A program made the position numbers and the translations under genes. 64,000 bases of DNA. Origin: CAVXNP01 sp963763305 (GTDB taxonomy: Bacteria; Pseudomonadota; Gammaproteobacteria; Xanthomonadales; Rhodanobacteraceae). The notes beneath the pieces were generated by a model, which saw only the letters and a list, made by a program, of their open reading frames with translations, searched no databases and was not told the origin of the DNA. The stretch covers positions 1 through 64,000 of the forward strand of contig CAVXNP010000001.1 of the NCBI GenBank assembly GCA_963763305.1, in the 5' to 3' direction. Positions 1 to 9,110 of the stretch are shown one piece after another. How positions within the stretch are numbered: position 1 is the stretch's first letter; the number at the start of each line of letters is the position of its first letter.

Positions 1-117
1 GTCCGCGGGCCACCGAGTTGACGTGCATCAAGGGGGCGCCGCCGGGTTTGCCTATCCTCGGCAGGGAGCGGTTGGGCGTGCCAGCGCGGCCCGGCACGCG
101 CTCGCCGGAGCATGCCG

Positions 118-1200
118 ATGCCATACGACGCACCTGTGAAACAACCCGTGGCCTCCGTCGCGGCCGCTTCCAGCCCCCCGCCACGGCGCCACCACGCGAT
201 CGCCTGGGCGATCGGCATCGCACTGGCCCTGGGGCTGCTGGCGCTGGCGACGTGGTGGATGCTGCCGCCGCGCATGGCGGTAGTGCATGCCCAACGCGGC
301 GTGGCGATCGATGCGGTCTACGCCACCGGCACGGTCGAGCCCAGCATCATGCTGCCGATCGCCGCACGCATCACCGCGCGGCTGGCCCGGCTGGACGCGG
401 ACGAAGGTGATCGCGTGCGTGCCAACCAGCAGCTGGCACAACTGGAGGACACCGACCTGGTCAGCAGCCTGGCCCAGCTGCGCTCCCAGGAAGCCTTCGC
501 GCATGCCGAGTACCTGCGCTACGCCAGCCTGCTCCCGCGCGGCGTGATCGCGCGAACGCAGTACGACAAGGCCCGTGCGGAGTGGCACTCGGCGCGTTCG
601 GCCGCCGACCGCGCCGCGGCCGAGCTGCGCTACGCCCGGCTGCTTGCTCCCACCGACGGCACCGTGATCCGGCGCGACGGTGAGGTAGGCCAGCTGATGA
701 CGCCCGGCCAGGCCGTGTTCTGGCTGGCCGTCGCCTCGCCGCCGCGGATCACCGCCGATGTCGACGAGGAGGACATCGCCCGGGTGAGTGCCGGACAGTC
801 GGTGCTGATCCGTGCGGACGCCTTCCCCGAACAGGTGTTCCAGGGACGCGTAAGCAGCGTCACGCCCAAGGGCGATACCGCCGCCCGCAGCTACCGCGTG
901 CGTATCGCCATCGCCGGAACCACCCCGCTGCGCGTCGGCATGACGGCCGAGGTGAACATCATCGTGCGCCGGCACGATAACGCGCTGCTGCTGCCGGACG
1001 CTGCGCTGGATGGCGATCGGGTCTGGGTGGTGCGCGCCGGTCGGCTGCAGTCGCGTCGGGTCGCCACCGGCATCCGCGGCGAGCGCCAGGTGGAGATCAC
1101 CGGCGGCCTGACGACGGACGACGCGGTGGTTGCCGCCCCGGCCGAAGGCATGCGCGAAGGCGGCAAGGTCCGCCTGCCGGCGGCCGGAGGGAACCCGTGA
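118..1200 (+). CDS. HlyD/MacA-type periplasmic adaptor subunit
   Basis: Membrane-fusion (adaptor) subunit of a tripartite exporter, linking an inner-membrane ABC pump to an outer-membrane channel. About 360 residues. A membrane anchor lies near residues 28-47. It is followed by a short barrel/lipoyl half, an alpha-helical hairpin (about 100-165) and the second lipoyl and barrel parts (phrases LLAPTDGTVIRRDGEVGQ and SVTPKGDTAARSYRVRI are typical of RND/MacA adaptors). Two Met codons compete, at 112 and 118. GGAG at 107-110 sits 7 nt before 118, the better spacing. It overlaps the permease by 4 nt, so the two are probably translationally coupled. The substrate cannot be told from sequence. No outer-membrane factor is encoded next to it. 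Confidence 0.9.
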   Translation: MPYDAPVKQPVASVAAASSPPPRRHHAIAWAIGIALALGLLALATWWMLPPRMAVVHAQRGVAIDAVYATGTVEPSIMLPIAARITARLARLDADEGDRVRANQQLAQLEDTDLVSSLAQLRSQEAFAHAEYLRYASLLPRGVIARTQYDKARAEWHSARSAADRAAAELRYARLLAPTDGTVIRRDGEVGQLMTPGQAVFWLAVASPPRITADVDEEDIARVSAGQSVLIRADAFPEQVFQGRVSSVTPKGDTAARSYRVRIAIAGTTPLRVGMTAEVNIIVRRHDNALLLPDAALDGDRVWVVRAGRLQSRRVATGIRGERQVEITGGLTTDDAVVAAPAEGMREGGKVRLPAAGGNP

Positions 1201-2440
1201 TCCGGCTGCTCACCGCCATCGCGGCGCGACACCTGCTGGCGCGTCGGCGCCAGAGCATCGTCTCGCTGCTCGGCGTGGTCCTGGGCGTGTCCTTCTTCCT
1301 CTCCATCTCGGCCATGATGCGCGGCTCGGAACTGGACATGATCCGCCGGCTGGTGGACAACGCGCCGCACATCACGATCGAGGACCAGTACCGCAACCCG
1401 TCGCTGCAGCCGGTCGCACGGGTTTTCCCGGACGCCGCGGTGCAGCTGCGCCACCTGGTGCCGCAGACCGAAACCCGCGGCATTCGCGGCTACTCGCGGA
1501 TACTCGACTTCCTCGGCCGCACGCCTGGAATGCAGGCCTCGGCGGTGCTTACCGGCCAGGCGCTGGTCAGTTTCGCGGGCAAGGACCGGGCGGTCGCCCT
1601 GAACGGCATCGTCGCCGACGAGTACACCCGCGTCTCGACCATCCGGCGCTACATGGTGCGCGGCTCGCTGGACGAGCTGGCGGTGAACCCGAACGGCATC
1701 GTCGTCGGCGACGAGCTGGCACGGCGGATGAGCTTCTCGCTCGGCAACAACCTGCGCGTGGCCAGTACCACCGGCCAGTTGCGCACCTTCAAGGTCATCG
1801 GCCTGTTCCACACCGGACGCTCCGACGTCGACGCCGGCCAGGCGTTCGTCGCGCTCAAGCGGGTGCAGTCGCTGCTGGAGCGGCCCAACCGCATCAATAC
1901 CATCGTGATCAAGCTGGCCGACCCGAACACGGCCCGCGACCAGGCAGCGCGTATCGAGCGCCGCGTCCAGTACAAGACCGTCTCCTGGCAGGAGCGTTCG
2001 GAGGACCTGATGAGCGCGCTGATGATCCGGCGCGTGATCATGTTCGCCGTGGTCGGGGCGGTGCTGGTGGTCGCGGCATTCGGCATCTACAACGTCATCT
2101 CCACCGTGGTGCTGGAGAAGCAGCGCGACATCGCGATCCTGCGCGCCATGGGCTTCCGGGCGCGCGACATCGAGCGCATGTTTCTGGCGCAGGGGGCGCT
2201 GATCGGCGCGGTCGGCAACCTGTTCGGCATCGGCCTGGGCTGCCTGTTCATGCTGGGCCTGTCGCGCATCCATTTCCGCTTTCCCGGCGGCACCGACGTC
2301 ACCTACATCGCGATCGACTGGAGCATGCTGCAATTCGCCATGGCCGGCGGCGTGGCGATGCTCGCGTCGATGACCGCCGCCTACCTTCCGGCCCGCCGCG
2401 CGGCCAAGGTCGAGCCGGTGGACGTGCTGCGCGGTGGCAC

Positions 2441-2444
<4 letters not shown>
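1197..2444 (+). CDS. ABC transporter permease, MacB/FtsX family
   Basis: Inner-membrane subunit of a MacB/LolCE-type exporter that uses ATP hydrolysis to drive periplasmic movements rather than transmembrane flux (family knowledge). 415 residues. One N-terminal membrane helix lies at about 20-41, then a large MacB-like periplasmic domain of about 230 residues, then three C-terminal helices near 281-302, 325-353 and 378-398, the FtsX topology. GTG start overlapping the adaptor stop by 4 nt; its own stop overlaps the ATPase start (ATGA at 2441-2444). The ATPase is a separate gene, unlike MacB of Escherichia coli where it is fused. Confidence 0.92.
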
Positions 2445-3124
<680 letters not shown>

Positions 3125-3307
3125 CGCCGGCCACGCGTGGTTCATGCCGCTCCGCCAGGGATCCGCGGCAAAGCATGAGCCGATTCCCGGGACCGGCACC
3201 TGCCGCGTCCGCCGACGGGCACGGCCGCGAAAGCTACCGGCCATGCCTTGCCACTGACCTCGGCGTCGACCGGTCGCCGGGCCGCCGTCGCCATCGGCGC
3301 GGGCCTC

Positions 3308-4066
3308 TCAGCGACCGAAGATCTCCCGGGTCCGGTCAGCCGGCAACATGCCCACGGCCATCTGGATCTTGCCGGCGGCGTCCTTGTAGACCGTCGCCGG
3401 GGTGCCGCTGATGCCCAGGCTGTCCATCAGGGCGTTGTTGTCCTGGATCCGCTGGGCGGTTGCCGCGGGCACGTCCTTTTGCGGGCTGATCGGGCTGTGA
3501 CCGAAGGCCCGCTCGTGCTGCTGCAGGGCGGCCTTCGGATCGGGTGCGTCCAGTATCGCGGCGGCGCGGCCGGCGCTCTGCGGGGCGATTACGGCCACCA
3601 GCACGTGGCGGACCTGTATGTCGGCCTGCGCCAGGTACGGTTGGGACGCCTCCCACAGCTTGTGGCAGTAAGGGCATTCGGTGTCGGTGAACACGTAGAC
3701 GATGCGCTTGGGATGCGTCGCCCCTTCGGCGACCCAGCTGGCCTGACCAAGCCGCTTCCAGGTCGCTTCATCCAGCACCGGCGTGCTGGCAGCCTCGAGC
3801 GGTTCCCGGGTCAGATCCTTGCCGGCGGCGTCGAACAGCGTGCCGACCATGGCGTGCTTGCGGTCCGGCAGCAGATACACCGGCACCGGGCGGCCCCCGA
3901 AATCGCCGAGGTAGCCCGTGTAGCCCGGCGGCGCCGGCAGCGGCCCCTTGATGACCAGGCCCTGGTCGACCAGTGCCTGCACCGGTGCCGGGTAGCGTGG
4001 CGCGTCCTGCGCCTGGGCACAGGCGCCCAGGCCCAGCGTGAACAACAAGGACAGCCAGTACTTCAT
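3308..4066 (-). CDS. DsbG/DsbC-like periplasmic thiol:disulfide interchange protein
   Basis: Secreted thioredoxin-fold protein of 252 residues. An N-terminal signal sequence ends near residue 16-20 (GACAQA, possibly a lipobox). A cystatin-like dimerisation part covers about 22-100 and a DsbG thioredoxin domain about 105-250. The active site CPYC is at 131-134 and the cis-proline loop is GTP at 221-223. DsbC/DsbG proteins reduce or isomerise protein disulfides, or rescue sulfenylated cysteines (family knowledge). Its start overlaps the stop of the TlpA-like gene by ATGA (4063-4066), so the pair is coupled. As the last gene of the thiosulfate operon it may maintain the Cys or CxxCH residues of the cytochromes (inference). 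Confidence 0.88.
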   Translation of the reverse strand: MKYWLSLLFTLGLGACAQAQDAPRYPAPVQALVDQGLVIKGPLPAPPGYTGYLGDFGGRPVPVYLLPDRKHAMVGTLFDAAGKDLTREPLEAASTPVLDEATWKRLGQASWVAEGATHPKRIVYVFTDTECPYCHKLWEASQPYLAQADIQVRHVLVAVIAPQSAGRAAAILDAPDPKAALQQHERAFGHSPISPQKDVPAATAQRIQDNNALMDSLGISGTPATVYKDAAGKIQMAVGMLPADRTREIFGR

Positions 4067-4917
4067 TGATGAACTCCGGGTTCACGTGGCGCCGTCGCGA
4101 CGGCGCCCGGGTGGGTGATATGCCGCAATTGCGCGGCCAGGGTGGCGGCTGACAGCTCGCCGGTGTGCGAGCTGCGCAGCATGCCCTGCGCGTCGAAAAA
4201 CAGCGTGGTCGGGTAACCGCGCACGCCAAAGTGCTGTGACAGTTGCGAAGAAGTATCAGCCACAACGTTTTCGAGCTGCAGTTGATTGTCCGCCAGGAAG
4301 GCACGAATTTCCGCGGGCGACTCGCCCTGGTTGGCAAACACGAAGCGCACCTGCGAACGTGCCAGCTGGGCCTGGGCCAGGACCGGCATTTCCCGACGAC
4401 ACGGACCGCACCAGCTGGCCCACAGGTTGATGACCAGCGGCTGGCCACGCATGTCCTGCAGCGCGGTAGGCCGCCCATCGACATCGTCCAGCACCAGGGC
4501 CGGCAGCGGGACATGGCTGGCCACGTCCAGGCGCCACGCCACCATGCTGCCGAACCCCCACACCAGCACGCCGCCGAGCACCGACCAGGCGAGCGGGTGG
4601 CGCAACGCGCGGCGGCGCCAGCCGATCCACGACGCACCGGCGAGCACGGCCAGCACGCCCGCCCAGGGCGACAAGCCACCATCGCGCAGGTCCAGCATGG
4701 CCAGTGGGTGGCCGGCGTACTGGGGCCACCAGCGCAGCACGAAGGCGATGCGCGCCACCGCGACGCCCGCCAGCAGAAGCGCCCACAGCACCGATTCGGC
4801 GGAGGGCCGGCCCCGGCGATGCAGCCAGCCGTCGATCGCCACAGCCGTGCCCATGCCGGCCACCACAAGCAGACCGGCCAGCGGCAACGCCAGCGGCCCC
4901 AGAGGGACGACCTGCAT
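4063..4917 (-). CDS. Membrane-anchored TlpA/ResA-like thiol-disulfide reductase
   Basis: 284 residues. The first 130 are hydrophobic, with about four membrane helices (roughly 5-25, 40-62, 82-100, 107-127), resembling the Lgt-like membrane module found on some TlpA proteins. A periplasmic TlpA/AhpC-type thioredoxin domain spans about 133-270, with active site WCGPC (Cys170, Cys173) and cis-Pro236 in GYPTT. Such proteins reduce apocytochrome cysteines or feed electrons to periplasmic thiol proteins. The start at 4917 was chosen because the hydrophobic segment begins there; the open frame extends further upstream without support. It follows tsdA by 140 bp and is coupled to the DsbG gene. Confidence 0.87.
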   Translation of the reverse strand: MQVVPLGPLALPLAGLLVVAGMGTAVAIDGWLHRRGRPSAESVLWALLLAGVAVARIAFVLRWWPQYAGHPLAMLDLRDGGLSPWAGVLAVLAGASWIGWRRRALRHPLAWSVLGGVLVWGFGSMVAWRLDVASHVPLPALVLDDVDGRPTALQDMRGQPLVINLWASWCGPCRREMPVLAQAQLARSQVRFVFANQGESPAEIRAFLADNQLQLENVVADTSSQLSQHFGVRGYPTTLFFDAQGMLRSSHTGELSAATLAAQLRHITHPGAVATAPREPGVHQ

Positions 4918-5057
4918 CAGCGGTACTTCACGATCAGCGGATGGTCCGTGCGGCCACTTCGGCAGGCCAGGCCAGCCCGCGGCCGTGACCGGGCGGGTGC
5001 GGCCTGCCCCACCCTCGCATGATCGGGGATTGTCGGATACTGCACGGGCGAGGCGAC

Positions 5058-6023
5058 CTATTTCTTCGAGGCCGGCGCGGAGCCGAGTCGGTGTCCGTTG
5101 ACCTCGGTGCCGTAGAGCGACATCGGCGTGTCGTGGTACTGCCGGCGGGTTTCGGCCAGATCGCCCTTGTAGCGGGGGTCCTGCGGCCGTTCGTGCGCGT
5201 CCATGTACATGGCCACGTCCCAAGCGTCCTGGTCGCTCAGGCTGCCGCCGCGGCTGAGCGGCATGTTCGCCTTGATGAACGCGGCGGCGTTGTCCAGCTG
5301 ATGCATGCCCGCGCCCCAGTTGAACGAATCGGCGCCCCACAGCGGCGGAAACACATATTCACCGGCCACCTTCTGGCCCTGCCCGTCGGGCCCGTGGCAA
5401 AGCGCGCAGTTGGCCTGGAACACCCGCTCGCCGCGCGCGTAATCCGGCGGCTGCGGCGGCTTGAAGCCCTGCTTCGGGTAGCCCGCCCCCGCCAGCTTCA
5501 CGCCCAACGGCGCACCGCTGGCCATCCAGTAGGAGTAGGTCTCCAGCGCGAGCATTTCCTGGCTGTCCAGCGGTGGCGCCTTGCCATTCATGCTGTAGCG
5601 GAAACAACCCTGCAGTCGCTCGCCGAAGCTGTTGACGTGCTTGTTCTTGCTGCGGTACTGCGGGTACATCCCGTAGGCGCCCCACAGCGGCGCGGAATGG
5701 GCCAGACGGCCCGCGTCCAGGTGGCAATTGACGCAATTGAGGCCATTGCCGACGTAGGCGCCTGCATTCCGGCCGGTGTGCAGGAAGATCTCGCGGCCGC
5801 GGCGCACCATGTCGCCAAAGGGGCCGGCGGGGATCGCCGACTCCGGCGGCGGTGTGAAGGTCGGCGTGGTCTTGGCCACCGCCTTGGCGGCAGTGGCGGC
5901 AGTGGCGGCGGTGGCTGCCTTGGGGGCGGTCGCGGGGCCGTGCGCCGGAGCCTGCGACGTCGGTTCCGAACAGGCGGCCAGTGCCAGCCAGGCCGCGGCG
6001 GCAATAAGGTAACGGGGGGTCAT
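5058..6023 (-). CDS. tsdA: Thiosulfate dehydrogenase (TsdA-like dihaem cytochrome c)
   Basis: 321-residue dihaem cytochrome with a lipobox LAAC (Cys18) and an Ala/Thr/Pro-rich linker to about residue 60, so probably a periplasm-facing lipoprotein. Haem 1 motif CVNCH is at 97-101 and haem 2 motif CALCH at 206-210. Features specific to TsdA are the segment GNGLNCVNCHLDAGR, PQYRSK after it, and a conserved Cys (Cys140 in LQGCFRYSMNG) that in characterised TsdA is the unusual axial ligand of haem 1. TsdA joins two thiosulfates to tetrathionate, or runs in reverse (family knowledge). It overlaps the c4-type cytochrome upstream by ATGA at 6020-6023. The gene symbol rests on motif recognition only. 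Confidence 0.82.
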   Translation of the reverse strand: MTPRYLIAAAAWLALAACSEPTSQAPAHGPATAPKAATAATAATAAKAVAKTTPTFTPPPESAIPAGPFGDMVRRGREIFLHTGRNAGAYVGNGLNCVNCHLDAGRLAHSAPLWGAYGMYPQYRSKNKHVNSFGERLQGCFRYSMNGKAPPLDSQEMLALETYSYWMASGAPLGVKLAGAGYPKQGFKPPQPPDYARGERVFQANCALCHGPDGQGQKVAGEYVFPPLWGADSFNWGAGMHQLDNAAAFIKANMPLSRGGSLSDQDAWDVAMYMDAHERPQDPRYKGDLAETRRQYHDTPMSLYGTEVNGHRLGSAPASKK

Positions 6024-6691
6024 CGCGCCGTCTCCTGGCGCTGGACCGGCTGCGCCGCGAACCATTCGGATACGGCCTGGATGTCGGTCGCATCCAGCGC
6101 CTTGCTGAGGTGCCGCATCAGGCCCAGCGGATCGTTGTGCCGGGTGCCCTGCTGGAAGGCCTTCAGCTGAGCTGCCAGGTAGGTGGCCGACTGCCCCGCC
6201 AGCGGCGGAAAGTTCTCGCCCACCCCGACGCCGCCGGGCCCATGGCACTGTTCGCAGGCTGGCACCTGGCCGGACCAGCGACCACGCAACGCCAGTTGCG
6301 CCCCCACGCCGTCCGCCGCGGGCACTGTCGAGGCCAACGCCACCGGCACAGGCAGCTTGCTGTAGTAGTCAGCCATCGCCCGCCGCTCGTCCGTGGACAA
6401 CGCCGTGGCCACCACCTTCATTACCGGGTTCTCCCGCGTACCGCTGGCAAACGCATCCAGCTGCCGGCGCAGGTAGGCCGCATTCAATCCGGCCAGGCGC
6501 GGAAAGCCAGCGGCAGCCTGGCCGGCTCCCGTGTCGCCGTGACACGACTGGCATGCCGCCGCGCCCCTGCCGTTGCCCTGGGCTGCGATGCCAGCGGCAT
6601 CGGTGGCATTCACGTCATGCGCGCTGGCCGCCAGTAGCAGGGCCGCCAGCCAGGGCCGCAGGCTGTGCTGTGGATATGCTTGCATCGGCAC
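6020..6691 (-). CDS. tsdB: Dihaem cytochrome c4-like protein, probable TsdB electron acceptor
   Basis: About 223 residues with an N-terminal signal sequence (cleavage near ANAT or VNAT, residue 30). Two cytochrome c lobes carry CQSCH (47-51) and CEQCH (146-150). Candidate distal Met ligands are Met91 (ENPVMKVVA) and Met192 (PLGLMRHL), as in c4 cytochromes. In several thiosulfate-oxidising bacteria a c4-like TsdB is encoded next to, or fused with, TsdA and takes its electrons; the 4-nt overlap with tsdA here fits that pairing. Two start codons (6691 and 6685) are possible. Confidence 0.8.
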   Translation of the reverse strand: MPMQAYPQHSLRPWLAALLLAASAHDVNATDAAGIAAQGNGRGAAACQSCHGDTGAGQAAAGFPRLAGLNAAYLRRQLDAFASGTRENPVMKVVATALSTDERRAMADYYSKLPVPVALASTVPAADGVGAQLALRGRWSGQVPACEQCHGPGGVGVGENFPPLAGQSATYLAAQLKAFQQGTRHNDPLGLMRHLSKALDATDIQAVSEWFAAQPVQRQETAR

Positions 6692-6694
6692 TCC

Positions 6695-7642
6695 TCAGTG
6701 CACCGGCTGGAAGCCGTACTTGTGGTAGATCGCCTTTGCTTCCGCGCTCCGCATGAACTTGAGGAAGTCCCTGGCCGCCTGCGCGTGCGGGGCGTCCTTC
6801 ATGCGCGCGGCGGTATAGGTGGCTATCGTGTTCTGCTCGGCGGGAATCGTCACCGTTTCCACCGGATGATGCAGGATGTGCTGCTGGAAGTAAGCCTCGG
6901 TCGACCACACCGGCGCCGCGTCGGACTCGCCCTGCAGCACGCGCAAGGGCGACTGGCGGTGGTGGATGTGGGTCAGGAACGTGCTGCCGTCGGCCACCTT
7001 GGTCTGCATGACGGCGGTATCCAGCGCCGCGCCGCCGGCCTTGCGGTAGCTGGCCTGGATCTGCCGCGCGATGCCCTCCCAGGCCGGATTGGGCATGCTC
7101 ACCCGCACGTCCGGTCGGCCGAGATCGGCCAGGCCGCGGATGTGCCGGGGGTTGCCCTTGGCCACCAGGATCGCCAGCGGGTTGCGCGCATAGTCGTAGG
7201 TCTCGGCGAACCACCCGTGCTGCTTCTGCCGCTCGGCGATCGCCGCCTTGCCGGCGGTATAGACGTCCGGCTGCAGGGCGATCCGCAGGTTGCCCATCAC
7301 CAGCGAGCCGGTTTCGATCTGTTTGGCCAGGATGCCCGGTGGCAGGGTCTCCACGAAGATGCGCTGGTACTGCGGATGGGCGCCCTGGAACGCGGCCATC
7401 AGGTCATGCACCACCATGAACTGGTTGCCGGCGAAGAACACGGTCAGTTGCGGATCGACGATGTCCCCGTGCAGGTCGGCGATCGCATCGACCGGGGCCG
7501 CGCTGAAATGCACCCCGCCGGCCGGCGGCGGGTTCCACGGCGGCAGGTAGTCCGGCTTTTCGGTCGCACTGGCGGCGCTGGCGGCAAATGCCATCAGCAC
7601 GGCGGCTGCCAGCGTCGAGGCATGACGGCGAAGGTGGCGCAT
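6695..7642 (-). CDS. Periplasmic substrate-binding protein (PBP2/ModA-like), orphan
   Basis: 315 residues with a clear signal peptide (cleavage near ASA, about residue 26) and a type 2 periplasmic-binding fold: an FFAGNQFMVVHDLMAAF opening, then ILVAKGNP and a C-terminal DFLKFMRSAEAK helix, as in molybdate/tungstate/sulfate-type binding proteins. The start at 7642 is preceded by GGAGG eight bases upstream and beats the longer frame from 7675. No ABC permease or ATPase lies nearby, so it may deliver an oxyanion to the operon's enzymes or act as a sensor (inference). It lies 3 nt upstream of the cytochrome gene and 29 bp after the DsrE gene. The ligand is unknown. Confidence 0.75.
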   Translation of the reverse strand: MRHLRRHASTLAAAVLMAFAASAASATEKPDYLPPWNPPPAGGVHFSAAPVDAIADLHGDIVDPQLTVFFAGNQFMVVHDLMAAFQGAHPQYQRIFVETLPPGILAKQIETGSLVMGNLRIALQPDVYTAGKAAIAERQKQHGWFAETYDYARNPLAILVAKGNPRHIRGLADLGRPDVRVSMPNPAWEGIARQIQASYRKAGGAALDTAVMQTKVADGSTFLTHIHHRQSPLRVLQGESDAAPVWSTEAYFQQHILHHPVETVTIPAEQNTIATYTAARMKDAPHAQAARDFLKFMRSAEAKAIYHKYGFQPVH

Positions 7643-7671
7643 GGCGGGGTTCCTCCGGGCAGTTCGGCGAC

Positions 7672-8223
7672 TCAAAGCGGCACCAGGGCATAGCCCTTCT
7701 GCTGCAGCTCGGTGATGGTGGTCAGTGCCGACAGCGCAAGCGTCACACGCGCATCGACCGCATCGTAGGGGTAGCTGTGTTCGGCAACCGCCTGGCCGCA
7801 GACCGCCACGTCCACGCCCGCCTTGCGCAACTCCTCGATCACCGGAAGGTTGGGATTGGCAACGCCGAACTGCTTGCGGTAATGCGCATCGTCCAGGGCG
7901 ATCGCGGTGGCACCGCCGGAAGCGACCGCCACGAAATGCAGCTGCTTCACCGGCACGCCGGCACTGGCATACAGGTTCACCGTGCGCGCCACGCGCTCGA
8001 TGCCCGGATTGACCTGGTCGGGTTTGTCCGCTGCCTTGGTCAACCCGAAAACGACCTTGTACGAGGCCTTGGCGTCCGGTTGGTAGGCGGCCTGCGGCAG
8101 TGCATGCATGCCCCCGGCGGTGTGGATGGCCGGGTTCTGCCAGAAGCCGTCGCCGGCGATCGCTCCGGTACTGACGAACGCGAGGCCCAGTACCATGCCC
8201 AGGGTGGAAACGTGATTGGCCAT
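7672..8223 (-). CDS. Secreted DsrE-family protein
   Basis: 183 residues. A signal peptide (about 1-23, ending STGAIAGD) is followed by a DsrE/DsrF-like fold with the conserved cysteine context VAVCGQAVAEH. DsrE-type proteins bind or relay sulfane sulfur through that cysteine (family knowledge). The start at 8223 is supported by AAGGAG about 9 nt before it and by the signal peptide beginning exactly there. The upstream ArsR frame runs into this gene with no stop codon, so a 294-residue ArsR-DsrE fusion is also possible (see the next entry). It is the first enzyme-like member of the thiosulfate operon. Confidence 0.82.
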   Translation of the reverse strand: MANHVSTLGMVLGLAFVSTGAIAGDGFWQNPAIHTAGGMHALPQAAYQPDAKASYKVVFGLTKAADKPDQVNPGIERVARTVNLYASAGVPVKQLHFVAVASGGATAIALDDAHYRKQFGVANPNLPVIEELRKAGVDVAVCGQAVAEHSYPYDAVDARVTLALSALTTITELQQKGYALVPL

Positions 8224-8556
8224 GTGATTCTCTCCTTCGGTCGTTGCCGCGGCGCCTTCGCCGCAGATACCCGACAACACGGCCGGCAGTTGCGCCGAGG
8301 CCGCATCGCCAATGCGGTAGAACAACTGGCGCGCCTGTCGCCGCTGGCTGACCAGCCCCTCCTCGCGCATGCGTGCCAGATGCTGGGACAAGGCCGACTG
8401 CCCCAGCCCCAGCTCCTGTGCAAGATCTCCCGCCGAAGCCTCCCCGCCCTTGAACAGCCGACAGAGAATGAGCAGCCGCGAGGTGTTGCCCAGCGCGCGA
8501 AGCAGCCTGGCGGTCGCCGCCGCGCGTTGGTGCAGTGGATCGCTTGTGCGCTTCAA
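8221..8556 (-). CDS. ArsR-family repressor, SqrR/BigR/YgaV persulfide-sensor type (no own stop codon)
   Basis: About 111 residues of winged helix-turn-helix: HTH core LGLGQSALSQHLARMREEGLV at roughly 50-69 and wing QARQLFYRI. Cys32 (in LLILC) and Cys98 (in LSGIC) occupy the positions of the two cysteines that form a polysulfide bridge in SqrR/BigR/YgaV regulators, so it probably derepresses on persulfide stress (inference from position). The start is TTG at 8556; no ATG is available and no strong Shine-Dalgarno is visible. The frame has no stop and passes directly into the DsrE gene, giving one 294-codon frame; related regulators normally stop shortly after the second Cys. Coordinates here end at the DsrE start codon. 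An AT-rich segment lies immediately upstream. Confidence 0.75.
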
Positions 8557-8580
8557 GGCTTAATAATTAAGTGAAACATG
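8557..8580 (-). promoter_or_regulatory. AT-rich candidate promoter/operator of the thiosulfate operon
   Basis: Immediately upstream of the TTG start lies TTAATTATTAA (minus-strand reading, 8560-8570), a near-palindromic AT block that stands out from the GC-rich surroundings. Its closeness to the regulator gene fits an ArsR-type operator overlapping a -10 element. No confident -35 partner was identified. Confidence 0.4.
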
Positions 8581-8639
8581 AAGTGCAATCTAGCCTCATT
8601 GGCGACCCTTGTCTATCGGGCAGGCGACGCTACGAAAGC

Positions 8640-8895
8640 AGGCGGCCCGGTGGCGCTGCGCGAGGCGTGCCTCTCGCCCGCTGACCCGTTGCGTGGAGCG
8701 CCCCGCCCTGGCCGGCGCCGCTACCACACGCATCCACGAGATCGGCAGCGAAGGCCGGGGAAACTGTGCGCCATCGATGGCCCGCCACTTCGGCTCCGGT
8801 CCGGTTTCATGCTGGACCTGCGGGCGACTTATGGATTGGAGAACCTGCCGAGCGTCATGAGATTGCCGCGGAAGAGCCGCGGGCGATCTTTGTTT
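8640..8895 (+). pseudogene. Degenerate HigA-type antitoxin remnant
   Basis: Reading across frames, pieces match the intact HigA at 9389-9697: ALREACLSP against ILREDYLAP, TRIHEI identical, MARHFG against LARYFG, and LDLRATYGLENLP against LNLQATYELKTLP. The pieces lie in different frames with no continuous antitoxin frame, so this is a decayed second copy. No matching toxin copy is seen beside it. The rest of 8557-9110 holds no recognisable gene. Confidence 0.65.
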
Positions 8896-9081
8896 GATGC
8901 GTCCGCCGCCTCCACCTGACCCCAACGGCTGTGGACGGGCCCGGACGGCGACGATCACCGCGCAGTCGGGTTCCCTTGCTCACATGACGTCAACTGCCAG
9001 CGGCACCTGTCGGAGCTGCATGCCGACGGTTGTGGCGCGAGATCCCTGATCCGGGTGCCCCGGCCCCTTGACCGCTTGACG

Positions 9082-9100
9082 TATTACGTGACGCGTAATA
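9082..9100. promoter_or_regulatory. Palindromic operator before higBA
   Basis: Inverted repeat TATTACG-TGACG-CGTAATA, 7-bp arms, ending 10 bp before the higB start. TTGACG at 9076-9081 and TAATAG at 9096-9101 overlap it and could be promoter elements, although their 14-bp spacing is short. Autoregulation by the HigA antitoxin at such a site is the family norm. Confidence 0.6.
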
Positions 9101-9110
9101 GCGTTACCGA

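Noticed and set aside
1..111. A promoter for the adaptor operon
   Set aside because: TTGACG near 18 and TATCCT near 51 are spaced about 28 bp apart, too far for a standard promoter, so no call is made.
1130..2440. The 5' two-thirds of a 664-residue frame that ends as the ABC ATPase
   Set aside because: Only the last part (from 2441) has protein-like sequence. The earlier part is the off-frame reading of the permease gene.
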